This document shows, piece after piece, positions 1 to 6,953 of a stretch of 6,953 nt of DNA (position 1 is its first letter; each line of letters starts with the position of its first letter). The position numbers and the translations under genes were made by a program. The notes beneath the pieces were generated by a model, which searched no databases, was not told where the DNA came from, and saw nothing but the letters and a program-made list of their open reading frames with translations. Source of the stretch: Candidatus Babeliales bacterium (GTDB lineage: Bacteria > Babelota > Babeliae > Babelales > CAIQNR01); the NCBI GenBank assembly GCA_021735725.1, contig JAIPGS010000042.1, positions 1-6,953 of the forward strand, written 5' to 3'.

Positions 1-35
1 AATATAACTGATAATAGTATTTTTTTGATATTCAT
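1..35 (-). CDS. 5' end of a putative exported protein (partial)
   Basis: Only the first 11 codons lie in the window, reading MNIKKILLSVI. Two lysines followed by a hydrophobic run are the usual beginning of a Sec signal peptide, so the product is probably secreted or membrane-anchored; its function cannot be told. The ATG at 33-35 is supported by a GGAG ribosome-binding site at 44-47 (8-nt spacing) and by a near-consensus promoter at 88-116. Another in-frame-open ATG lies upstream in a different frame, but its peptide (MERGYIKWRCC...) does not look like a protein start and no good ribosome-binding site precedes it. The gene is transcribed from its own promoter, not necessarily with the permease upstream. 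Confidence 0.6.
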   Translation of the reverse strand, partial: MNIKKILLSVI

Positions 36-87
36 TACAACATCTCCATTTGATATAACCTCTTTCCATTTATTGTTTACTCTTTTA

Positions 88-116
88 AGTATAACGCATA
101 AAGAAATATGTTTCAA
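88..116 (-). promoter_or_regulatory. Sigma-70-type promoter of the exported-protein gene at 1-35
   Basis: On the minus strand TTGAAA (111-116) is followed by a 17-bp spacer and TATACT (88-93). This is the best -35/-10 pair in the window. Transcription would start near position 80, giving a leader of about 45 nt that contains the GGAG ribosome-binding site at 44-47. No terminator hairpin is visible between the permease stop (140) and this promoter, so read-through from the permease is possible. Confidence 0.7.
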
Positions 117-139
117 AAGGGGTATTTAAATAGGCTTAA

Positions 140-1408
140 TTAGTAAGTTAAATATTTATTTTTAGCATAAAACATACTTAATCCACTGGTAATAATTACT
201 CCAAAAATAACAAGTGGCATAAATGTTGTATAAATAAAGCCATTTAAGCATACGGCTCCTAAAATAAGACATGTTATAAGCCCACATATACTAAGTAATG
301 ATTTTTTTTCACGATAAAGGGCAAAAATGCTAATGGTATAAGCAATAATACATCCCATTACAGCAGTATATTGATGGGGTAATTGAGACCCTTTTGTGAT
401 AAATAAATAAGTAATACAGATAACTCCTTCTGTAATAACACAAAGAGTTGGAGCATTATAGATATTTAAGCGTGAAAAATAGGATGAACCTATAAGATGA
501 TTTTTTTGAGCAAGGGTAAAAAGATTCCAACTATTACTATATAAAATCCCATATGCTCCTCCTAAAGCAGAGGTTCCAATCGCAATAGAAAAAAGTGGAG
601 TTAAAAAATTCATTAAATGCGGAACTGTTTTGTTAATTAATCCAGGAAACGCATCAACGTAATTTGTTTGTTGGCCAAGCCATGGCCCTAAGCTTGCATA
701 AAAAAAGAGTTGGTACAAGGTAGTAATAAGAATAATAAGAGAAAATGAAATAATAATTGCGCGGGGTCTGTTTACTTGTGGATTTTCAATATGCCTACTG
801 AGTGAACAGATTGTTTCAAATCCTAAATAACAAAAAAGAGTAAGAGGTAATGCTGTTGCAATGCCAGACCAGATTATATGTGGCGCTGCGATATTAACTA
901 TATTAAATGACAACAATCCTGCAATGAGTGCAAAAAGAAGTGGAATTCCTTTCATAAATATAAATCCAATCTGAATGCTTCTTCCTGTTTTAATGTGGAG
1001 TGTATTTAAAAATATAAAAAAGCTAATTAAACATATTTCCAGATAAAAAAGAGGAAAGTTTTTGAGTATCGGAATAAGGTTTATTAAAAAAAGAGTAAAA
1101 ACATGCAAGCTTAGAGTTGCTGAGGCAAGTTTTGTAAAAAAGTAGATCCAGGTGTTCATAAATCCCCAGAAGGCAGAAATTGAGCTTCCAAAACTATAAA
1201 AATTTCCTTCGGTATGTAATTTTGTTTGTTCCGCCATAGAAAGCACTAAGGGAAGCATTAAAAGACCAGCAAGTGTGTAAATTCCAGCACCCAACAATCC
1301 GCTCTGTTTTGCGAGAATAACAGTATTAATAAAAATACCTGTTCCCATCATAATATTTATATTGATAAGAATTGCTGAACGAAGCGAAAGGGTCTGATGT
1401 TGAGGCAT
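140..1408 (-). CDS. APC-superfamily amino-acid permease
   Basis: A 422-residue, very hydrophobic protein with about 12 predicted membrane segments, the normal size for amino acid-polyamine-organocation transporters. It would carry an amino acid or related compound across the inner membrane, by proton symport or by exchange. Family marks are GTGIFIN at residues 22-28 in TM1, the unwound substrate-binding segment of the APC fold (family pattern G-x-G-I-F), and LFCYLGFET at 191-199 in TM6, followed by HIENPQVNRPRA (206-217), which matches the E-x-x-N-P-x-x-x-x-P-R-A loop. The substrate cannot be read from the sequence; a general or polyamine transporter remains possible. The ATG at 1406-1408 follows a GGAG at 1418-1421 (9-nt spacing). 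A separate promoter at 1450-1479 makes it a likely single-gene unit. Amino-acid import fits a host-dependent lifestyle. Confidence 0.88.
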   Translation of the reverse strand: MPQHQTLSLRSAILININIMMGTGIFINTVILAKQSGLLGAGIYTLAGLLMLPLVLSMAEQTKLHTEGNFYSFGSSISAFWGFMNTWIYFFTKLASATLSLHVFTLFLINLIPILKNFPLFYLEICLISFFIFLNTLHIKTGRSIQIGFIFMKGIPLLFALIAGLLSFNIVNIAAPHIIWSGIATALPLTLFCYLGFETICSLSRHIENPQVNRPRAIIISFSLIILITTLYQLFFYASLGPWLGQQTNYVDAFPGLINKTVPHLMNFLTPLFSIAIGTSALGGAYGILYSNSWNLFTLAQKNHLIGSSYFSRLNIYNAPTLCVITEGVICITYLFITKGSQLPHQYTAVMGCIIAYTISIFALYREKKSLLSICGLITCLILGAVCLNGFIYTTFMPLVIFGVIITSGLSMFYAKNKYLTY

Positions 1409-1419
1409 ATATAAAGTCT

Positions 1420-1459
1420 CCAGTATATTTTTATGAACAATTTTAAAATAGTATACTGG
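1420..1459. repeat. 8-bp inverted repeat spanning the permease leader
   Basis: CCAGTATA at 1420-1427 is repeated in inverse as TATACTGG at 1452-1459, with 24 bp between the arms. One arm covers the predicted -10 element and the other overlaps the two Gs of the GGAG ribosome-binding site. This could be a looped operator or could be chance in AT-rich DNA; the arms are centred about 32 bp apart, roughly three helical turns. Confidence 0.3.
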
Positions 1460-1479
1460 GACATTTCTTTTTTTGTAAG
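1450..1479 (-). promoter_or_regulatory. Putative promoter of the amino-acid permease
   Basis: On the minus strand CTTACA (1474-1479), an 18-bp spacer and TATACT (1450-1455) give a reasonable promoter with a start near 1443 and a leader of about 35 nt. The -10 sits in the palindrome AGTATACT (1450-1457), so it reads as TATACT on both strands. A second TATACT at 1422-1427 is closer to the gene but has no good -35 and would overlap the ribosome-binding site. Confidence 0.45.
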
Positions 1480-1488
1480 AAGAGGAAA

Positions 1489-2223
1489 TTATTTAAATAA
1501 TGCATTCAAAGAAAGGGCGATAGATCCCGCAACTCCAGCATTTAAACTTTCGGTGTTTCCTGGCATAGGAAGAGTAAGAAGTTCATTACATTCTTTTATC
1601 CATTCTTCTGGAATACCATGAGCTTCATTTCCGATAACAAATAAAACGTCATTAAAATTTAATTCTTGTGGTGTTTTCCCATCTTTAACAACAAGCCCAA
1701 TAAGTTTTAGTTTAAATTTATACTGCTGCAGTTCTTGCCACGACCATATAAATAGATTAACAAGAGGCAATGTTCCTGCGGTTGCTTGAATAACTTTAGG
1801 ACTAAAAGGGTCGCAGCCATCTATAATTACAACAGATGTATGACCAAAGGCAGCAGCAGATCGGATTAATGTTCCCATGTTTCCAGGATCTGTTATATTT
1901 GCTAAAACAATTCCAGAAGAAAGGTCTTTTGGTAAAGGATTCTCTGGATATGAAAAAACAGCAAATATTCCGCTTGGTGATTCAGCTGTGCTTAATTTTT
2001 CCATAACAGATTTAGATACAAGAGTTATATTTTTATTTTCAAATCCAGTTATATCTTCTGTTGCAAAAAGGTGTACTGATGTATATCCATTTTCTAAAAA
2101 AGTGAGTACTGCTCGAGTACCTTCAACAATAAATTGTTTTTTTCTTTTACGTTCTTTTTTAGTATGTAATTTAATTGCTTCTTTAATAACTAAGTTTTGA
2201 GTCGATTCTATTTTATATATCAT
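1489..2223 (-). CDS. SpoU/TrmH-family (SPOUT) RNA 2'-O-methyltransferase
   Basis: A 244-residue enzyme that would transfer a methyl group from S-adenosylmethionine to a ribose 2'-OH of rRNA or tRNA, using the knotted SPOUT fold. The N-terminal part (about 1-90) matches the SpoU substrate-binding domain, with IESTQN (5-10), IKEAIKL (13-19) and FIVEG (31-35). The catalytic domain carries all three SPOUT motifs: NITDPGNMGTLIRSA (109-123, conserved Asn109 and Arg121), FVIGNEAHGI (195-204, Glu200) and LPMPGNTESLNAGVA (218-232). The length suits RlmB/TsnR/TrmH-type 23S rRNA enzymes, but the target nucleotide cannot be assigned. I chose the ATG at 2221-2223. A longer frame would begin at a TTG at 2247, but that adds eight unconserved residues, has no ribosome-binding site, and its codons overlap the predicted -10. 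The stop is followed by 80 bp before the permease start. Confidence 0.88.
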   Translation of the reverse strand: MIYKIESTQNLVIKEAIKLHTKKERKRKKQFIVEGTRAVLTFLENGYTSVHLFATEDITGFENKNITLVSKSVMEKLSTAESPSGIFAVFSYPENPLPKDLSSGIVLANITDPGNMGTLIRSAAAFGHTSVVIIDGCDPFSPKVIQATAGTLPLVNLFIWSWQELQQYKFKLKLIGLVVKDGKTPQELNFNDVLFVIGNEAHGIPEEWIKECNELLTLPMPGNTESLNAGVAGSIALSLNALFK

Positions 2224-2230
2224 AAAGGCC

Positions 2231-2239
2231 AGTATAGCA
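2231..2239 (-). promoter_or_regulatory. Extended -10 promoter of the RNA methyltransferase
   Basis: On the minus strand TGCTATACT is an extended -10 element (TGn-TATACT) with no convincing -35 (TATGTT at 17 bp is weak), as is usual for extended -10 promoters. Its TATACT ends only 7 nt before the ATG at 2223, so the transcript should begin at or within a base or two of the start codon and carry no leader. Confidence 0.55.
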
Positions 2240-2284
2240 TAAAACAAAAGAGGAACATATGGTTTTTTATAAAATAATCTCTAT

Positions 2285-2311
2285 AAAAAAATGAGGGACC
2301 GTAAGTCCCTC
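2285..2311 (-). terminator. Rho-independent terminator of the Vps62-like gene
   Basis: Reading on the minus strand, GAGGGAC, a 5-nt loop and GTCCCTC (2293-2311) form a perfect 7-bp GC-rich stem. It is followed by A and then seven Ts (2285-2291). This is the only strong intrinsic terminator in the window. It lies about 50 bp past the stop at 2362 and separates the secreted Vps62-like gene from the methyltransferase, which therefore needs its own promoter. On the plus strand the hairpin has no T-run, so it acts in one direction only. Confidence 0.88.
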
Positions 2312-2361
2312 GTGGTGATGATTTGATGTGTCATTTTAAAATAAGTTTATTTTTTAATTAT

Positions 2362-3774
2362 TTATTTTTCTCTTACCGAAATAACTGTTTGTTTTTTTTC
2401 ACCTTTTAAATTTTTAAAAGAGAGATATACCTTTTCTGCAACATCCAGCGGGATTGTGTAATAATTTCCACGATTAATAATCCGTTCATCCCCTTCAAAT
2501 TCAATGGTAAAACCTACTGGATCCATTGATTGTGTAGGAACTTGTTTTTTTGGTACAACAATTTGTGGTTGTAGTGTTTTTTGAATATCGAATCTTGTAT
2601 TTTTTAGTACCACTATTTCTTTTGGAGGTAAGCTTGCTGGATTAAACACAAGTTTTGTTTCAGTATAAACAGCTTCTTTGTTCTGTGGTTTTTGAATGTT
2701 AAGAGTTATCGGTATATTTTTAGGTGGGGTATTTAAGGGGAAAAAATTATTTTTATAAGCGACTCCATTATCTTCATATTCAGGTTGGCCAAAAAAATCA
2801 TTTTTTAAAATAGTATCGGTTCCTTCTTGGTCCAAATCTCCGGGGTAGGTAATCCATCCCATTGTGAGCTTGTTGTATCCTTTATTTTCTGGTCGTTCTA
2901 ATTTAATAATCCCAATAGGTTGCCACAATGTTCCTTGACCCGTAATGTTGTGAGATTTTTTAAAAGTACTTACATAAGTTCCTTGTTCTGGATACATTCC
3001 ATGGTCATGTAAAGATGCATAAGCAATAATATGTGTTTTATCTCTAAAATTTAAATCTTTATTGGTTGCATTAACCCACCTTGATTCTTCGCTTCCTGAT
3101 GCAAAAAATCCTATTCTAAGAAGTTTTGGATTGTTAAATTTTATTGATTTTTTATCAAATTGTAGTGTGAGATGTTCAATAGCAATGGAAGTTGTTTGTG
3201 GTAATCTATTAACAGTGTTGGTTCCATTATATCCATACATAAAAAAATATTGAATATACGCATGCATTCCTCTTTCAGAATAAAGAGCATAATAAGGAGT
3301 TTTGATAACGCCATTTTTTTTATTTAAAAATTCTTTGCCATTCATCAACTTATAGCGTGTGTCTGGAGCATCGCCAAAAATTAATTGTTGTGCGCCATTA
3401 ATATCAAGCCCTTGATATAAACGAGGATTTATCATTTTTTGTAGAGTTAATTGCCCCGGAGCAATAAGAACTTTTGGTTGTTCGTTATGAAGGCCCATTG
3501 TTGCATTGGTACCTGTTGTGTGTTTTTTTTGTATTCGATTTTTAAGATAATACATACCTGTTTCAGAATGAAACAAATAAGATTCCATCGTTAATGGAAA
3601 ATATTTTTCTTCTTTAGCAAAATAAATGTCAGGAGCATAGTTTAAGATAAGTTTATCAATATTGTTTTCTGATTCTTTATTAATATGTGAAAAAGGAATA
3701 ACTCTTGATTGTCCATATGTTGTAGTAATGGAATTGAGTAACAAAAATGTTACAAAAGATATATGAACCTTCAT
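2362..3774 (-). CDS. Secreted Vps62-related (DUF946-like) protein
   Basis: A 470-residue protein with an N-terminal signal peptide (about residues 1-20; hydrophobic FVTFLLL core, possible cleavage after TYG at 19-21), so it acts outside the cytoplasm. The middle resembles the Vps62/DUF946 family of fungi and plants, which also has scattered bacterial members. YAPDIYFAKEEKYFP (46-60) matches the family's opening YAP-x-x-Y-x-x-x-E-x-Y-x-P. IQYFFMYGYNG (174-184) matches the I-Q-Y-(W/F)-F-(F/M)-Y-x-x-N-G signature, and IEHLTLQFD (199-207) resembles the W-E-H-x-x-x-x-F step. YASLHDHGMYPEQGTY (252-267) corresponds to the S-H-G-x-Y-P-x-x-G-T strand. The last 100 residues or so look like a separate beta-rich domain. 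The family's biochemical role is poorly known. An ATG with GAGG 8 nt upstream sets the start. The call rests on motif memory, not a profile search. Confidence 0.72.
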   Translation of the reverse strand: MKVHISFVTFLLLNSITTTYGQSRVIPFSHINKESENNIDKLILNYAPDIYFAKEEKYFPLTMESYLFHSETGMYYLKNRIQKKHTTGTNATMGLHNEQPKVLIAPGQLTLQKMINPRLYQGLDINGAQQLIFGDAPDTRYKLMNGKEFLNKKNGVIKTPYYALYSERGMHAYIQYFFMYGYNGTNTVNRLPQTTSIAIEHLTLQFDKKSIKFNNPKLLRIGFFASGSEESRWVNATNKDLNFRDKTHIIAYASLHDHGMYPEQGTYVSTFKKSHNITGQGTLWQPIGIIKLERPENKGYNKLTMGWITYPGDLDQEGTDTILKNDFFGQPEYEDNGVAYKNNFFPLNTPPKNIPITLNIQKPQNKEAVYTETKLVFNPASLPPKEIVVLKNTRFDIQKTLQPQIVVPKKQVPTQSMDPVGFTIEFEGDERIINRGNYYTIPLDVAEKVYLSFKNLKGEKKQTVISVREK

Positions 3775-3814
3775 TTTTTAACCTCATTGTATCTTTAAAA
3801 ATCTTTACATTTTA

Positions 3815-3823
3815 AGAATATCA
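3815..3823 (-). promoter_or_regulatory. Putative promoter of the Vps62-like gene
   Basis: On the minus strand TGATATTCT is an extended -10 (TGn-TATTCT) with a weak TTATTT at -35, giving a leader of about 35 nt before the ATG at 3774. An alternative just upstream is TTGAGC (3854-3859), an 18-bp spacer and TATACC (3830-3835). The two cannot be ranked by eye. Confidence 0.4.
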
Positions 3824-3900
3824 AATAAAGGTATAAAAAATAAAGAGAAATTTGCTCAAAAGTTTCAAATTGGCATTTTTATGCTTAATTGAGGAGGCTG

Positions 3901-3928
3901 TTGTGGTTACTTTAGTATATGTTATGCT
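3901..3928 (+). promoter_or_regulatory. Putative promoter of the small exported protein at 3991
   Basis: TTGTGG (3901-3906), a 16-bp spacer and TATGCT (3923-3928) form a fair promoter, with a start near 3935 and a leader of about 55 nt. The -10 is followed by its own inverse (ATGCT 3924-3928, AGCAT 3934-3938), a small 5-bp hairpin. Apart from the divergent promoters and the possible 20-codon frame at 3903-3965, I see nothing else in the 216-bp spacer between 3774 and 3991. Confidence 0.35.
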
Positions 3929-3990
3929 AATAAAGCATGATAAGAGATTTATACGCTTATTATAAAAAAGTTTAAAATGGGGAATTAGTT

Positions 3991-4362
3991 ATGAGTAAAA
4001 AATTTATAATGATTATATTTTTAAGTTTAATTTTTGGAATTGTAGCTAATGAAAATGATGATCAATCAAAAAAAACGGATGAAATTATACAAGAATTATA
4101 TCATCAATCTTCGGTAGAAATGGCAATTGTTCATCCTTGCTCTTTTGATAATATACAAGAATCTTTAGAATTTTTTGCTCGTAAGGGAGCTGAAAATTAC
4201 CATATTGCTTTGGCTAGTTTTGTATGTGCAGGAGTCGCAGCTGAAGCTATAATTCAACTCTATATTCCTCAATCATATATAAGATTGAGAAATTATTCTC
4301 GTTTGTTTATTATTTCATCACTTTATTTTGCAGGTACTTATATTCAAGCAGTTTCTGAATAA
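3991..4362 (+). CDS. Small exported or membrane protein, no known family
   Basis: A 123-residue protein that I do not recognise. It opens with a textbook signal peptide: KK at 3-4, a hydrophobic core at 6-17 and a possible cleavage after IVA (17-19). A short acidic and polar stretch follows (21-34). The rest is amphipathic, with two more hydrophobic stretches at about 72-92 and 105-117 that could be membrane helices. Two cysteines (C50, C79) could pair if the protein is outside the cytoplasm. The start is clear: ATG with GGGGA seven nt upstream. It is divergent from the Vps62-like gene across a 216-bp spacer and converges on tgt. The short length, signal peptide and lack of known domains resemble the lineage-specific secreted proteins of host-associated bacteria. 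An inner-membrane protein with an uncleaved first helix is the main alternative. Confidence 0.75.
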   Translation: MSKKFIMIIFLSLIFGIVANENDDQSKKTDEIIQELYHQSSVEMAIVHPCSFDNIQESLEFFARKGAENYHIALASFVCAGVAAEAIIQLYIPQSYIRLRNYSRLFIISSLYFAGTYIQAVSE

Positions 4363-4391
4363 AATATTTATTTTTAAATTTAAAAAATATT
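4363..4391. terminator. Possible AT-only bidirectional terminator
   Basis: The 59-bp gap between the convergent genes ending at 4362 and 4422 contains the perfect 16-bp palindrome TTTTTAAATTTAAAAA (4371-4386), flanked by imperfectly matching AATATT stretches. It contains no G or C, so the hairpin would be weak, but T-rich tracts flank it on both strands and no other terminator is visible for either gene. Confidence 0.3.
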
Positions 4392-4421
4392 ATTATGTGC
4401 TATTAAATGAGTATTAAATTT

Positions 4422-6327
<1,906 letters not shown>

Positions 6328-6353
6328 AAATTTTTCCTTTCTAGTTCAATGAA

Positions 6354-6371
6354 TGAGTATACTGAGTATAC
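6354..6371. repeat. Tandem 9-bp repeat in the divergent yhhQ promoter region
   Basis: TGAGTATAC occurs twice head to tail (6354-6362 and 6363-6371), each copy ending in the palindrome GTATAC. The repeat covers the yhhQ -10 element and lies in the 84-bp spacer between yhhQ and the exported-protein gene at 6412. It could be a regulator site or simply two overlapping -10 elements. Confidence 0.5.
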
Positions 6372-6373
6372 CA
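6365..6373 (-). promoter_or_regulatory. Extended -10 promoter of the yhhQ-tgt operon
   Basis: On the minus strand TGGTATACT (TGn-TATACT) is an extended -10 without a good -35. The start would fall near 6358, leaving a leader of about 30 nt that includes the AGGA ribosome-binding site at 6335-6338. The overlapping plus-strand elements TATACT (6358-6363) and TTCAAT with a 16-bp spacer to TATACC (6367-6372) could serve the divergent gene at 6412, so the two promoters probably overlap. Confidence 0.5.
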
Positions 6374-6411
6374 GAATAATAAAATACATACATATTAGAG
6401 GGGTAATGAGT

Positions 6412-6846
6412 ATGAAAAAATTGCTTTATTTGGTGATAGGGTCAGCATTGTTTGGAATTATTGCAGGTAATTCTGCAAGTCAAACTGTTGCAATTATTGA
6501 AGTGACGGATATGTCGGATCCTGTGGTTGTTCAAGCTCTGCAAGAACAGGAAGAGATAGAACAACGTTTAATTCGTTTATCTGAGATTCTTAAAAAATCA
6601 GAAAATTATTCATGTGTAGGAGGCAATGATTTCAAGTTGATGTCTATTTATAGAAAAGAATTACAACGGGTACTTGTTTCTACCGATGGAGGCAAAAATT
6701 TTTTAGGATATTCTTTTCCGCATGCAGCGTTACTGACAGGGGCGCACATGGTGAGCATGTCTTTAAGACGAGTTATTGACGGAGAAAAAGCATGTGAGGA
6801 ACTTTTTGTGAAGTTTAGAGCTTATCCGAAAAATAAAAATAAGTGA
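6412..6846 (+). CDS. Small exported protein, no known family
   Basis: A 144-residue protein that I do not recognise. A signal peptide is clear: MKK, a hydrophobic core at 4-17, and cleavage likely after IIA (16-18) or NSA (20-22). The mature part begins with a short beta-like stretch (25-32) and a charged helix at about 40-62, which may form a coiled coil. It has two cysteines (C68, C128) and ends in a basic tail, YPKNKNK. The frame is open upstream to an ATG at 6349, but the ATG at 6412 is the better start: GAGGGG lies at 6398-6403, 8 nt away, against only 2 nt for the ATG at 6406, and the signal peptide begins there. The stop codon touches the inverted repeat of the putative insertion sequence that follows, so the original C-terminus could have been altered by an insertion. 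Confidence 0.75.
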   Translation: MKKLLYLVIGSALFGIIAGNSASQTVAIIEVTDMSDPVVVQALQEQEEIEQRLIRLSEILKKSENYSCVGGNDFKLMSIYRKELQRVLVSTDGGKNFLGYSFPHAALLTGAHMVSMSLRRVIDGEKACEELFVKFRAYPKNKNK

Positions 6847-6871
6847 AAACTCCGTCTAGTTGGGTTATACT
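6843..6871 (+). promoter_or_regulatory. Putative promoter of the transposase-like gene
   Basis: GTGAAA (6843-6848), a 17-bp spacer and TATACT (6866-6871) give a fair promoter, with a start near 6878 and about 29 nt of leader before the ATG at 6907. The -10 lies inside the perfect hairpin GGGTTA-TAC-TAACCC (6862-6876), which could also be a protein-binding site. Confidence 0.4.
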
Positions 6872-6906
6872 AACCCGTGTAAAAAAAACCTAAAACAGGA
6901 GTTTTC
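6845..6906 (+). repeat. 9-bp inverted repeat that covers the transposase ribosome-binding site
   Basis: GAAAACTCC (6845-6853) and GGAGTTTTC (6898-6906) are perfect inverse copies 44 bp apart. The right arm contains most of the AGGAG ribosome-binding site (6897-6901) and ends directly before the ATG. A second perfect hairpin with a 6-bp stem and 3-nt loop lies between the arms (6862-6876). A transcript crossing the whole region would fold so that the ribosome-binding site is paired. Confidence 0.75.
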
Positions 6907-6953
6907 ATGTTTAGTATATCAGATATTTTATGGAAAAAAATCAAAATAATTAT
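6907..6953 (+). CDS. Transposase N-terminus, IS5/IS4 type (partial)
   Basis: Only the first 15 codons are present: MFSISDILWKKIKII. The pattern (S/T)-D-x-x-W-x-x-I-x-x-(L/I) about five residues from the start is typical of the small N-terminal domain (DUF4096 type) of IS5-family transposases, which often begin with forms such as LTDEQWERIKPLLP. The full enzyme would be a DDE transposase that cuts and joins DNA, but the catalytic residues are not in the window, so it cannot be said whether the gene is intact. The ATG follows AGGAG (6897-6901) with 5-nt spacing. Confidence 0.55.
   Translation, partial: MFSISDILWKKIKII

Larger units (their letters stand above)
6845..6953 (+). mobile_element. 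Probable left end of an IS5/IS4-type insertion sequence (partial)
   Basis: The structured leader, the short distance to the start codon and the transposase-like N-terminus suggest the left edge of an insertion sequence running out of the window. The exact boundary is not known. It may lie at the inverted repeat at 6845 or a few bases further in, for example near the CTAG at 6856-6859, which fits the Y-T-A-R target type of some IS5-family elements. The right end and target duplication are outside the window. Confidence 0.45.

Noticed and set aside
1433..1621. 62-codon plus-strand open frame
   Set aside because: It overlaps the 3' end of the methyltransferase gene in antisense, including the conserved SPOUT motif 3, and its product has no protein-like features.
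1877..2200. 107-codon plus-strand open frame
   Set aside because: It lies fully antisense to the methyltransferase, whose motifs are conserved; it is a shadow frame.
2224..2247. TTG start giving an eight-residue longer methyltransferase
   Set aside because: There is no ribosome-binding site, the extra residues are not typical of the family, and the codons coincide with the predicted extended -10.
3062..3253. 63-codon plus-strand open frame
   Set aside because: It lies antisense within the Vps62-like gene with no ribosome-binding site or recognisable product.
6349..6411. Upstream ATG giving a 21-residue extension of the exported protein
   Set aside because: It lies in the divergent promoter repeats, lacks a ribosome-binding site, and would put a polar stretch before the signal peptide.
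6862..6876. GGGTTA-TAC-TAACCC hairpin as a terminator of the gene at 6412
   Set aside because: On the plus strand it is followed by an A-run, not a T-run, and on the minus strand no T-run follows it either; it also contains a likely -10 element.

Overview
The window is AT-rich (about one third G+C by eye, not counted) and uses the standard genetic code, with TAA and TGA both acting as stops. The gene content suggests a reduced, host-associated bacterium: an amino-acid permease, a YhhQ-type queuosine-precursor transporter next to a divergent tRNA-guanine transglycosylase, a secreted protein with a eukaryote-like Vps62 (DUF946) fold, and several short exported proteins with no recognisable family. 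My best guess is Candidatus Dependentiae (TM6/Babeliae) or, less likely, a Chlamydia-like or other protist symbiont. This is inferred from gene style, and no phylogenetic marker in the window settles it.

Layout. Positions 1-35 (minus) hold the first 11 codons of a protein with a signal-peptide start, driven by a near-consensus promoter at 88-116. Positions 140-1408 (minus) encode an APC-superfamily amino-acid permease. Positions 1489-2223 (minus) encode a SpoU/TrmH-type RNA 2'-O-methyltransferase whose promoter lies so close to its ATG that the mRNA is probably leaderless. A clear rho-independent terminator at 2285-2311 closes the next minus-strand unit, the secreted Vps62-like protein (2362-3774). 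A 216-bp divergent spacer follows, then a small secreted or membrane protein on the plus strand (3991-4362). It converges on a minus-strand operon, yhhQ (5575-6327) then tgt (4422-5555). Divergent from yhhQ is another small exported protein (6412-6846, plus). The window ends in what looks like the left edge of an insertion sequence: a structured leader (6845-6906) and the first 15 codons of an IS5/IS4-type transposase.

How the genes fit together. yhhQ and tgt form a salvage module: the transporter brings in a queuosine precursor and Tgt inserts it at G34 of tRNAs. The Tgt substrate loop and pocket residues differ from those of preQ1-using enzymes, so the imported base may be host queuine itself. 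The permease fits the same dependence on host metabolites. The Vps62-like protein and the small exported proteins are candidates for acting at the cell surface or in the host.

Regulatory sequence is easy to read here. TATACT -10 elements recur, often as extended -10 (TGnTATACT). The most striking structure is at the right end, where the transposase ribosome-binding site lies in one arm of a perfect 9-bp inverted repeat. The other arm lies upstream of the predicted internal promoter's start point, an arrangement that would silence translation from read-through transcripts.
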